From positions 1 to 12,188 of the forward strand of contig CAKOMQ010000027.1 in assembly GCA_934096715.1 (NCBI GenBank): 12,188 bases of DNA, in the 5' to 3' direction. The position numbers and the translations under genes were made by a program. Positions 1 through 5,563 of the stretch are shown here, piece by piece (the first letter of the stretch is position 1; every line of letters begins with the position of its first letter). The notes beneath the pieces were generated by a model. It saw only the letters and a program-made list of their open reading frames with translations. It was not told the DNA's origin and ran no database searches. The stretch comes from an uncultured Bacilli bacterium (GTDB lineage Bacteria > Bacillota_I > Bacilli_A > RF39 > UBA660).

Positions 1-18
1 TACTACTAATAATCTCAT
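1..18 (-). CDS. 5' end of an unidentified leftward gene (rest outside window)
   Basis: On the minus strand a strong ribosome binding site, AAAGGTGATG (22-31), is followed three bases later by ATG at 16-18 and then open codons to the window edge (M-R-L-L-V-V). Six residues are not enough to identify a family. The AT-rich 90 bp upstream of it would be its leader and promoter region. The gene is divergent from cwlJ. Confidence rests only on the Shine-Dalgarno plus start codon. Confidence 0.45.
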
Positions 19-178
19 AAACATCACCTTTAAAATAATAAAATAAATATATTAAATAAATATTAATATTATTTTATTAAATTATATTTAATTATTAAAG
101 TTACCTACTAAAACAGTTTTGAAGACCTCTAATCTACCACTTAACTATATCTCTATTTCTTGGTACAAAAACATTATT

Positions 179-220
179 TCATAACTTTTTTGAATTACTA
201 GCATAATATATTTTAGGTGA
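179..220 (+). promoter_or_regulatory. Candidate sporulation sigma (SigE/SigK-like) promoter and RBS of cwlJ
   Basis: CATAATATA at 202-210 fits the CATA-N3-TA form of SigK -10 elements and is close to the SigE -10 CATACAnT. TCATAAC at 179-185 partly matches the SigE -35 element, with a 16-bp spacer that is slightly long. No good SigA promoter is seen here. AGGTGA (215-220), seven bases before the ATG, is the ribosome binding site. In Bacillus subtilis cwlJ is transcribed in the mother cell by SigE, so a mother-cell promoter would make sense. In AT-rich DNA such short matches can arise by chance. Confidence 0.35.
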
Positions 221-227
221 AGAGTTT

Positions 228-647
228 ATGTTAATTAATTATAATGATAGAGAGTTAGATTTGCTTGCAAGAATTATGAGAGCTGAAGCACTTAATGAAG
301 GAGAACTTGGAATGCTTATGGTTGGCAACGTTGTTGTTAATAGAGCCATAGCTAATTGTTATACTTTCAAAAATATAAATTCAATATATGATGCGATATA
401 TCAAAAAAACCAATTTGTTGGAACTAAAAGTTCATTATTTCAAGCTGCAGCTACTACTAAAGAAAAAGAACTCGCTAAACGAGCACTTAGAGGAGAATAT
501 TATTATCCAGCAACACATGCTTTATGGTTTTATGCTCCCAACTCTAGTGGATGCACAAGCACTTGGTATTCTCAACCTTTAGCTGGAAGATATAATAATC
601 ATTGTTTCTATAGACCAAATAGTGGATCTTGCCAAGAATTATATTAA
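228..647 (+). CDS. cwlJ: CwlJ-type spore cortex-lytic cell wall hydrolase
   Basis: A 139-residue protein of the SleB/CwlJ hydrolase family (Hydrolase_2), close in length to B. subtilis CwlJ. Recognisable family landmarks are DLLARIMRAEA near residue 10 (its Glu is the expected catalytic acid), GMLMVGNVVVNR near residues 28-39, WFYAP near 99-103, and HCFYRPN near the end. There is no signal peptide or peptidoglycan-binding domain, as expected for CwlJ, which is made in the mother cell and sits in the spore coat, where it degrades cortex during Ca-dipicolinate-triggered germination. The ATG is preceded by AGGTGA and by a sporulation-type -10 sequence. It is the only rightward gene in the window and shares no operon with its neighbours. 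No terminator hairpin is seen after the stop. The family is clear; the role in this organism is inferred from the family. Confidence 0.9.
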   Translation: MLINYNDRELDLLARIMRAEALNEGELGMLMVGNVVVNRAIANCYTFKNINSIYDAIYQKNQFVGTKSSLFQAAATTKEKELAKRALRGEYYYPATHALWFYAPNSSGCTSTWYSQPLAGRYNNHCFYRPNSGSCQELY

Positions 648-918
648 AGCTCTATATTGTATTGTACTTCAAACCATAATTTAAATACAGAATCATAATA
701 ACCAGAAGAATAATCTACATATCATTATCTATTTTAACTTCAATTCTATATATTTCTGATCCATCAATATAAGCAGTTATTAAATCATTCTGACACCATA
801 TATCTAAAATTCTATTTTCTGCATAATAGTCTCCGCCACAATATAAAATATGTGGTTCAAATAATTCTTCAAAATTATAATCTTTTAAAAACTTCTTCAT
901 ATCAAAACTCATATTCAA
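644..918 (-). pseudogene. Remnant of a SWIM zinc-finger-type protein
   Basis: The open frame 918-715 begins M-N-M-S-F-D and continues KKFLKDYNFEELFEPHIL, then YCGGDYYAENRILDIW and ITAYIDGSEIYRIEV. This spacing (ileu-GxxYYxxxRVxD, then Y-V-DGSExYRVEV) resembles the segment before the CxC-H zinc motif of SWIM-domain proteins, but the frame stops at 715 before any CxC. A shift of frame at 718 opens 24 more codons, ending in FKLWFEVQYNIEL at 644, overlapping the cwlJ stop; that part is not recognised. No ribosome binding site precedes the ATG, and the ORF overlaps the end of the UPF0158 remnant. I read it as a degraded fragment. The SWIM assignment is by pattern memory only. Confidence 0.45.
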
Positions 919-1184
919 ATTCTATATTCTTTTCTTTACACCACTCAATAGCAACTACCTTATTTTTTTTTATCTCTAAATTTATACCAATCATCAATAA
1001 TATCATATCTAGTTGGCAACATTATAGAATTTTTAAATAATTCTTCTAACTAATCTTCATTATAATTATTAAAATCACCTATATTAGACATAAAGAAGTC
1101 CCCATTAACAGGATTATAATAATATTTTAAAATATCATCTATGAGTTCTAAATATTCAATTACATCATCAAACTTCACTTTCAT
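902..1184 (-). pseudogene. Degraded UPF0158 family gene
   Basis: From ATG at 1184 the frame reads MKVKFDDVIEYLELIDD and YYYNPVNGDFFM, which is the usual start of UPF0158 proteins (function unknown). It hits TAG after N-N-Y-N-E-D; past the stop it continues L-E-E-L-F-K-N-S-I-M-L-P-T-R-Y-D-I and then jumps directly to IDDWYKFRDKK. The family normally has about 40-50 residues between those motifs, so there is an internal deletion. A run of nine A bases then shifts the frame; in the next frame KVVAIEWCKEKNIEFEYEF finishes the protein at 902. One nonsense codon, one deletion and one frameshift together make this a clear pseudogene. Confidence 0.75.
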
Positions 1185-1203
1185 AGATATCACTATACTA
1201 TAT

Positions 1204-1229
1204 CCAAAAAAATAGTCATTCGACTATTT
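1204..1229 (-). terminator. Rho-independent terminator after the LysM/amidase gene
   Basis: On the minus strand AATAGTC, a four-base loop, then GACTATT followed by a run of seven T bases (plus-strand A run 1206-1212). The hairpin overlaps the TAG stop of the LysM tail, so it is the native terminator of the interrupted amidase gene. Confidence 0.8.
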
Positions 1230-1343
1230 AGGAATTACTAATTTTTGGCCGATAGACAAAGTATCACTTTTCAAATTATTAGCACTTTTTATTTTACTAA
1301 CCGTAGTATTATAATTATTTGCTATTTTATAAAGACTATCTCC
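1224..1343 (-). pseudogene. 3' fragment of the LysM amidase gene (last LysM domain)
   Basis: Minus-strand codons from GGA at 1343 read G-D-S-L-Y-K-I-A-N-N-Y-N-T-T-V, then a segment ending DTLSIGQKLVIPK and TAG. This is a LysM peptidoglycan-binding domain lacking its first strand (the usual YIVKKGDS...). It is nearly the same as the third LysM of the amidase fragment at 9869-10703 (GDSLYKIANKYNTTV). It has no start codon or ribosome binding site because it is cut off at the element end. Joined at the shared GGAGATA to the amidase fragment, codons GGA-GAT-A.. stay in frame and give a complete fourth LysM domain, IYIVKKGDSLYKIA.... It is therefore the displaced 3' end of that gene, not an independent gene. 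Confidence 0.88.
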
Positions 1344-1363
1344 AGTTACATTTTTTATGTAAC
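1337..1363. other. Right attachment site of the element (element-chromosome junction)
   Basis: TATCTCC (1337-1343) is the core shared with the other junction. Next to it on the element side is a palindrome, GTTACAT, five T, ATGTAAC (1345-1363), which contains the 13-bp arm found inverted at the other end. The TAA of the recombinase (1357-1355) lies inside this arm, an economical arrangement typical of integrases next to their own attachment site. Confidence 0.75.
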
Positions 1364-2917
1364 ATTTTTAAATGTAAATATAATATCTATCGTTTTATCT
1401 TGATAGATATAAATCTTTTCTACTAAATTAATTATTAATTCTCTAGTTGGATTTTCTAATGATAAAAATTCATTAATATGTTTTTCTAATATTTTATTAT
1501 CTATTTTATTTGAGTTTGTTTGTTCATTTTTAAGATTATCAATACTCAATTTATTATTTTCTATCTCTTTTTTTATACTTTCACTAACTCTTACATATTG
1601 TTCTTCGTCAATAATACCCTTTAACATATCCATATAACTTTTATCTAAATTAGTTATTAGTTTATTGTTAGTAATTTCTAAACTTTCAATTTGTTTTTTT
1701 ATTTTCAAAATATTATCTTCAAACTCTAAACTGCCTATAGAATTTTTTATGATATTTTTATCCAAATACCTTTTGCAAACTTCTTTTATATTGTCTAAAA
1801 TTACACTTTCTAATACTTCATAATTATTTGTATGTGTGGTACAAACATGATATTTTGAATATGTTCTATAATAATCACAAGTTGTATAACTTCTGCCAGT
1901 TTTAGTTTGATATCTAATAGTTATACGATGTTTACAATCACCGCAATATAAAAGTCCATCTAATAAATAAAATCGTTTCTTTTCTGGTCTTTTAACATTT
2001 TTAGGTAATAAAGTTTGAACATAATTAAATGTATCTCTATCTATAATTGCTTCATGAGTGTTTTCTACTATTATAAAATCATTTGGTTTGTTCTTAACTG
2101 TTTTCTTTAGTTTATAGTTAATCTTCTTAGTTTTACCTTGCACTACATCACCTACATAAATTCTATTAGTTAAAATTGCTTTAATTGTTGTATCAACCCA
2201 TACACCATATTCTTGTGATATGCACTCTGTACTACATTTTGTATTCCACACATAGTTATAATAAGATGCTGGAGTTTTAATTTTTCTTTTAGTTAATTCT
2301 TGAGCAATATAGTGGTAAGTATTATCTTTAAGTGCTAAATCAAATATTAATTTAACTACTTCTGCTTGTTCATTATTTACAACTAAATGATTTTTATTAT
2401 TTGGATCTTTCATATAACCAAATGGGCATCTACCAGATACATACAATCCTTCTTTCATTCTAGAATGCAAACTTGTTTTAACTTTTTTAGAAATATCTTT
2501 AGCATACATATCATTCATTATGGCTTTAAAAGGTGCTATATCATTATTGGTATTATCTATGAATGTATCTATCCCATCATTAATAGCAATATACCTAACG
2601 TTTTTATTTGGAAAATACTTTTCAATTAATTCTCCAGTACCTATATAATCTCTACCAAGTCTTGACATATCTTTGGTAATAATCATATTAATTTTTCCAG
2701 ATTCGATATCTTTAATCATTCTTTTAAATGATGGCCTTTCAAAATTTGTTCCAGTAAATCCATCATCCACATATTCATCAATTAAATTATAGTTGTTCTC
2801 TTTGATATATTGATTAAGTAGACTTCTTTGACTAATAATACTATCTGATTCAATGTTTCCATCATCTCTTGATAATCTTATATAAATTCCTACTTTAAAA
2901 CTACTATTCCCAATCAT
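1355..2917 (-). CDS. Large serine recombinase (integrase of the element)
   Basis: 520 residues with the full large-serine-recombinase layout. The N-terminal resolvase domain (about 8-155) has the nucleophile Ser16 in YIRLSRDDG, then DDGFTGTNFERPSF (51-64) and KDMSRLGRDY (82-91) with its active-site arginines. The Recombinase domain follows (about 160-310, CPFGYMKD at its start), then a zinc ribbon with Cys325, Cys328, Cys347 and Cys359, and a long charged coiled coil (about 395-475) before the ending IIFTFKNV. Such enzymes cut attP and attB with a two-base overlap and integrate circular DNA without target duplication. Its ATG overlaps the stop of the 59-residue gene by one base (TAATG), implying translational coupling. 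The stop lies 12 bases from the attachment core. Related in style to TnpX-type clostridial recombinases; I cannot assign it closer. Confidence 0.95.
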   Translation of the reverse strand: MIGNSSFKVGIYIRLSRDDGNIESDSIISQRSLLNQYIKENNYNLIDEYVDDGFTGTNFERPSFKRMIKDIESGKINMIITKDMSRLGRDYIGTGELIEKYFPNKNVRYIAINDGIDTFIDNTNNDIAPFKAIMNDMYAKDISKKVKTSLHSRMKEGLYVSGRCPFGYMKDPNNKNHLVVNNEQAEVVKLIFDLALKDNTYHYIAQELTKRKIKTPASYYNYVWNTKCSTECISQEYGVWVDTTIKAILTNRIYVGDVVQGKTKKINYKLKKTVKNKPNDFIIVENTHEAIIDRDTFNYVQTLLPKNVKRPEKKRFYLLDGLLYCGDCKHRITIRYQTKTGRSYTTCDYYRTYSKYHVCTTHTNNYEVLESVILDNIKEVCKRYLDKNIIKNSIGSLEFEDNILKIKKQIESLEITNNKLITNLDKSYMDMLKGIIDEEQYVRVSESIKKEIENNKLSIDNLKNEQTNSNKIDNKILEKHINEFLSLENPTRELIINLVEKIYIYQDKTIDIIFTFKNVT

Positions 2918-3096
2918 TAATTACTACTCCCTTCACTTTGGGAATAATGAGTATGATTACATGGTAGCTCTCTATTCAAATAATTGCAAGTCATATTCAA
3001 TTTCTTTTGTAATTCTATTTTTAATACTTCAGTTATTGTTTCATTTAAAGATTTTCCATCTTCTTTAAACTTTAAATTAACTTTGTATTTAACCAT
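2917..3096 (-). CDS. Small protein upstream of the recombinase (unknown; possible recombination accessory factor)
   Basis: 59 residues starting MVKYKVNLKFKEDGK and ending RELPCNHTHYSQSEGSSN. I chose the ATG at 3096 because GGAGG (3108-3112) lies ten bases upstream; the frame could open at a TTG six codons earlier, but that would sit on the Shine-Dalgarno itself. The first part looks like a beta strand followed by an amphipathic helix (SLNETITEVLKIELQKKL); the tail has two Cys and two His and may bind metal. The stop shares one base with the recombinase ATG, so the two are co-translated. Small genes in this position next to clostridial serine recombinases are common, but I know of no proven function. 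A role in excision directionality is a guess from position and size. Confidence 0.75.
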   Translation of the reverse strand: MVKYKVNLKFKEDGKSLNETITEVLKIELQKKLNMTCNYLNRELPCNHTHYSQSEGSSN

Positions 3097-3196
3097 AGAG
3101 TTTAATACCTCCAATAAATTCTATGGTTTTAAATTTTGTTTTAGTAATATTATTAGGTATGAAATTCACATACCTAATAATATTACTTAATGTCAT
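3089..3196 (-). CDS. Possible 35-codon leader ORF overlapping the 59-residue gene
   Basis: ATG at 3196 is preceded by AAGGAG four bases upstream, and the frame runs 35 codons to a TAA at 3089, which lies just past the start of the next gene (ATG at 3096). The predicted peptide MTLSNIIRYVNFIPNNITK... is not recognised. The 19-bp inverted repeat at 3143-3187 falls inside it. The close Shine-Dalgarno and the overlap suggest a translated leader controlling the downstream genes, but it could be a chance ORF. Confidence 0.35.
   Translation of the reverse strand: MTLSNIIRYVNFIPNNITKTKFKTIEFIGGIKLYG
3143..3187. repeat. Perfect 19-bp inverted repeat in the recombinase leader
   Basis: AGTAATATTATTAGGTATG (3143-3161), seven-base loop, and its exact complement at 3169-3187. 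No T run follows on the minus strand, so it is not a standard terminator. Lying between the promoter and the 59-residue gene, it would form a long RNA hairpin or a dyad operator. It is the longest perfect hairpin I found in the window. Confidence 0.85.
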
Positions 3197-3212
3197 AATT
3201 CTCCTTATTCAT
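3183..3212 (-). CDS. Possible nine-residue leader peptide
   Basis: AAAAAGGAG, then nine bases, then ATG (3212) and codons M-N-K-E-N-Y-D-I-K before TAA at 3183. The Shine-Dalgarno is strong. The stop falls on the first arm of the 19-bp inverted repeat, so ribosomes finishing this peptide would sit at the hairpin. This arrangement suits an attenuation-type control of integrase expression. It is too short to support by composition. Confidence 0.3.
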   Translation of the reverse strand: MNKENYDIK

Positions 3213-3239
3213 AAACATCATCTCCTTTTTGTATGATGC

Positions 3240-3268
3240 ATGGTAGCTCTTTTTATTTAAGGTGTCAA
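3240..3268 (-). promoter_or_regulatory. Candidate promoter of the recombinase operon
   Basis: On the minus strand TTGACA (3268-3263, perfect -35) and TACCAT (3245-3240, a 4 of 6 match to the -10) with a 17-bp spacer. It lies about 30 bp before the start of the first leader ORF. The weak -10 would keep expression low. The element sits inside the second copy of the imperfect repeat. Confidence 0.45.
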
Positions 3269-3309
3269 GTCATTTATTATGGCAAGTTTTATCTATCATC
3301 CTAAAGAGA

Positions 3310-3490
3310 TTCATAATTTATCAAATTATGAAACAGCAGGATAAGATGTTTGCACAACAATACTAATTAATCCTTTATTTCATAAGGAATTGATATGTGC
3401 AAATCTTATTTTGCACTCGCAAAATTCATCCTGCTTCGTAGGTTGATATAAAGGTTGAAAGAAGTATTCTATATTATTATTTCAACCTTT
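3310..3490. other. Highly structured non-coding stretch (candidate ncRNA or DNA origin)
   Basis: Within the 356 bp between the recombinase leader and dpnB there is no convincing gene, but a chain of hairpins. (1) TTCATAATTT / AAATTATGAA, loop of three (3310-3332). (2) AGCAGGAT (3335-3342) pairs with ATCCTGCT (3428-3435), enclosing TTTGCAC (3349-3355) with GTGCAAA (3397-3403), extended by AAGA/TCTT. (3) Also inside, ATTTTGC, ACTC, GCAAAAT (3408-3425). (4) TCCTT / AAGGA (about 3374-3388) caps the second stem. (5) AAAGGTTGAAA (3450-3460) with TTTCAACCTTT (3480-3490). The outer stem closing a multi-branch junction is not expected by chance. It could be a small RNA, an oriT or a single-strand origin; the sequence does not decide. 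Confidence 0.5.
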
Positions 3491-3496
3491 AAGAAG

Positions 3497-3549
3497 CAAA
3501 AAAATCATCCTAAATTCTAATTTTCATTAAAAATTATAGGATGATTAAT
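3497..3549 (-). terminator. Terminator of the defence operon (possibly bidirectional)
   Basis: Minus strand: AATCATCCTA (3546-3537), then its complement TAGGATGATT (3512-3503), followed directly by a run of seven T. It begins four bases after the dpnB stop. On the plus strand the same hairpin is followed by T-rich sequence (3549-3556), so it may act in both directions. Confidence 0.8.
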
Positions 3550-3552
3550 TTT

Positions 3553-4407
3553 TTATAATTTTTCTAAAATACCATTCTCTAAATCATCAATATTATACAT
3601 AGTTTCTAATTCATTAAATGTTTCTTCTAAATTCTTTCTAGCACTATTCCAACCAGTTCCATCAGTAAACCATATGAAGGTTACACCGTCAACTTTTTTA
3701 GATTCTTGTGCTAACATTTTATAACTCCTAGCAGTTTCATTTAATTTTGAACCACCACTAGAATAAAAATTAGTTTCTATCACATATACCTGTTTATCTG
3801 TTTTAATAACAAAATCAAATCTTTTAGTTGATGTATTATGTCCAGACATTTCACTTAAATCAAGGTTCCATTTCTTTTCTATATCTTTCAAATAAATTTC
3901 TTTAAAATAATTAACATTTTTTTCGTAACCAGCTCTTATTATGTATGATTCTACTAAATTTTCCATCAAATGACCACCACGATTTTTTCTTCCATTTGAA
4001 TCTAGTCCTACTTCAATGCCTAAAACATAATCGTATAAATTATTTATAATATGATTTTGCAATAAATCAAACAAACCACTTTCCCTCATAAATTTAATAT
4101 AATCTTTTATAGAATAAACCATTTTATCAAATTTAAATAAATATTCATTTATTTCATCTTTAACAAATATTTCTCTTGAACGAACTGCAAGTAATAATGG
4201 GATACATTCTAAAGTTTCAGGATATTTAACTAATATATTTTGGAATTCTTCTTCTATATTTTTACTACCAATCAATGAATTTAAAATATTAAGTTCAACC
4301 TTTACTTTATCTACATTTTTGTATATCTTTTCAAAATCAACATAATAAGTATAATCTGATATACTTGTTTTAAATTTGCTTAACCATTCATTAAAATTTC
4401 TACTCAA
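3553..4407 (-). CDS. dpnB: DpnII/MboI-type restriction endonuclease (GATC)
   Basis: 284 residues, matching the length and order of R.DpnII. Recognisable blocks: NFNEWL at the start, LNSLIGSKNIEEEF (42-55), SGLFDLLQNH (110-119), GLDSNGRKNRGG (134-145), KRFDFVIK (195-202), VIETNFYSSGGSKLNETARSY (209-229) and WFTDGTGW. Asp198 and Glu211 are the likely catalytic acids of a PD-(D/E)XK-like core, with Asn213 where a Lys is usual. R.DpnII cuts before GATC when adenine is unmethylated. The start is TTG at 4407, supported by GGAGGTG eight bases upstream, by homology at the N terminus, and by overlap with the stop of the preceding ORF. A weak start for the toxic member, after ATG-started methylases, fits dosage control. 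Last gene of the operon. Confidence 0.95.
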   Translation of the reverse strand: MSRNFNEWLSKFKTSISDYTYYVDFEKIYKNVDKVKVELNILNSLIGSKNIEEEFQNILVKYPETLECIPLLLAVRSREIFVKDEINEYLFKFDKMVYSIKDYIKFMRESGLFDLLQNHIINNLYDYVLGIEVGLDSNGRKNRGGHLMENLVESYIIRAGYEKNVNYFKEIYLKDIEKKWNLDLSEMSGHNTSTKRFDFVIKTDKQVYVIETNFYSSGGSKLNETARSYKMLAQESKKVDGVTFIWFTDGTGWNSARKNLEETFNELETMYNIDDLENGILEKL

Positions 4408-4763
4408 AAATTTACACCTCCATTAAATTTTTCGTTATTGTTATTAATAACTTTTAACAATTCTTCATACAATTTTTTGACTTTAATAAGTATTAATATA
4501 TCAATATCTTGACTAATTTCTTCTTCAATAGTCATTTTTCTAACTGATGATTTCCCATACTTTTCAACTCTCATATTCATAACTACTTTAATCAATTCTA
4601 AATAAAAATTATATTTTATTTCTATTTTATTTATGTATTGTTTCTTTTCTTCTATTGAAGAATTTTTAAGTAGATTTTTACCTTCATCTATATCTTTTTC
4701 TATGTCATTAATATCTCTTATCTCATAAGCAGATTCAAGTTGTTTTTTAATATTTTCTAACAT
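4404..4763 (-). CDS. Unrecognised 119-residue helical protein inside the DpnII operon
   Basis: The product (MLENIKKQLESAYEIRD... to ...NEKFNGGVNF) is rich in Lys, Glu, Ile and Asn, with no Cys, and looks almost wholly alpha-helical or coiled-coil. No helix-turn-helix, membrane segment or catalytic motif is seen. ATG at 4763 shares its A with the dpnA stop (TGATG); a GTG at 4766 is the alternative and has better spacing to GGAGG (7 versus 10). Its stop overlaps the TTG of dpnB. The canonical Streptococcus DpnII operon is dpnM-dpnA-dpnB without such a gene. Tight overlaps on both sides say it is translated with the system; it might regulate or chaperone the endonuclease. No function can be assigned. 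Confidence 0.8.
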   Translation of the reverse strand: MLENIKKQLESAYEIRDINDIEKDIDEGKNLLKNSSIEEKKQYINKIEIKYNFYLELIKVVMNMRVEKYGKSSVRKMTIEEEISQDIDILILIKVKKLYEELLKVINNNNEKFNGGVNF

Positions 4764-5527
4764 CACTTTTCTGCCTCCTTTCTTCTAATTGTTAAATCTA
4801 AATACTCTTTTTCTTTTTCAATTCCTATATATTTTCTATTAAGTTTGTTTGCTACTATTCCAGTAGTTCCACTACCATTAAATGGATCTAGTATTAAGTC
4901 ACCTTCATCAGTAGATGCTAATATTATTTTTTCTAATATTTCCATAGGTTTTTGTGTTGGATGTTTACCACATTTTTTCTCACCTGGTTTTGTTAAAGAT
5001 GATTCCCAAACATCTTTCATTTGCTTACCACCATTTAATTCTCTCATAAGGGAATAATTAAATTTGTGTTTTGCTTTTTTAATATCTTTTTTTGCCCAAA
5101 GTATTGTTTCAGTGGAATGAACAAAAAATCTACAACTAATATTTGGTGGGGGATTTAACTTTTTCCAAGTTATATTATTTATTATTTTGAATCCTTCTTG
5201 TTCTAGTGCCATACCTATTGAATAAATATTATGCATAGTTCCACTAATCCAAATAGTACCATCATCTTTTAATGCTTGATAACATAATTTAATCCATTTC
5301 TTATTAAATTTATGTTTTTTTTCAATACTAATTGATTTATCCCAATCACCTTTATTGACTGACACCATTTTTCCACCACTACAAGATATTCCATCACTGG
5401 ACAAAAAATAAGGAGGGTCTGCAAATATCATATCAATACTTTTAGGTTCAATACCTTTTAGTATTTTAAATGAATCGCCTTGTATAAGCTTAAAATCTTT
5501 TTCTTCATAATAATATTCCTTACTCAT
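4763..5527 (-). CDS. dpnA: DpnA-type adenine-N6 DNA methyltransferase (GATC, second methylase)
   Basis: 254 residues of the beta-class N6-adenine methyltransferases: catalytic DPPY at 37-40 comes first, the target-recognition region in the middle (about 45-185), HPTQKP at 189-194, and the AdoMet-binding DPFNGSG (214-220) near the C terminus. This order and the match to M2.DpnII identify it as DpnA. In Streptococcus pneumoniae DpnA also methylates single-stranded GATC DNA, which protects incoming DNA during transformation. ATG at 5527 has GAGGAGG just upstream. A TATAAT (plus-strand ATTATA, 5549-5554) in the 36-bp gap from dpnM could be part of an internal promoter but lacks a -35. Confidence 0.93.
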   Translation of the reverse strand: MSKEYYYEEKDFKLIQGDSFKILKGIEPKSIDMIFADPPYFLSSDGISCSGGKMVSVNKGDWDKSISIEKKHKFNKKWIKLCYQALKDDGTIWISGTMHNIYSIGMALEQEGFKIINNITWKKLNPPPNISCRFFVHSTETILWAKKDIKKAKHKFNYSLMRELNGGKQMKDVWESSLTKPGEKKCGKHPTQKPMEILEKIILASTDEGDLILDPFNGSGTTGIVANKLNRKYIGIEKEKEYLDLTIRRKEAEK

Positions 5528-5563
5528 ACACTACCTCCTCATATATATATTATACACTATTTA

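Larger units (their letters stand above)
2951..3276. repeat. Imperfect direct repeat of about 48 bp (2951-2998 and 3231-3276)
   Basis: Both copies begin GTATGAT, then share CATGGTAGCTCT after one to three bases and CAAGTCAT near their ends (2987-2994 and 3266-3273). The first copy is coding, inside the 3' part of the 59-residue gene (CNYLNRELPCNH). The second is non-coding and supplies the -35 and -10 of the recombinase operon promoter; its minus-strand translation has stops. It looks like a small ancient duplication. Confidence 0.6.

Noticed and set aside
1..18. Start of a response regulator gene, suggested by M-R-L-L-V-V
   Set aside because: Six residues cannot support a family call.
2984..3190. 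68-residue plus-strand open frame across the recombinase leader
   Set aside because: Antisense to the 59-residue gene and the 19-bp inverted repeat, with no ribosome binding site or recognisable motif.
3285..3347. Short plus-strand ORF MASFIYHPKEIHNLSNYETAG
   Set aside because: Only 21 codons, poorly spaced Shine-Dalgarno, and it runs through two hairpin stems; no family recognised.
3310..3490. Retron, group II intron or CRISPR-like RNA
   Set aside because: No reverse transcriptase gene, no intron domain V signature and no repeat-spacer periodicity are present.
4404..4763. A controller (C) protein of the restriction system
   Set aside because: C proteins are small HTH regulators usually upstream of the endonuclease with C-boxes; no HTH or such boxes are seen.
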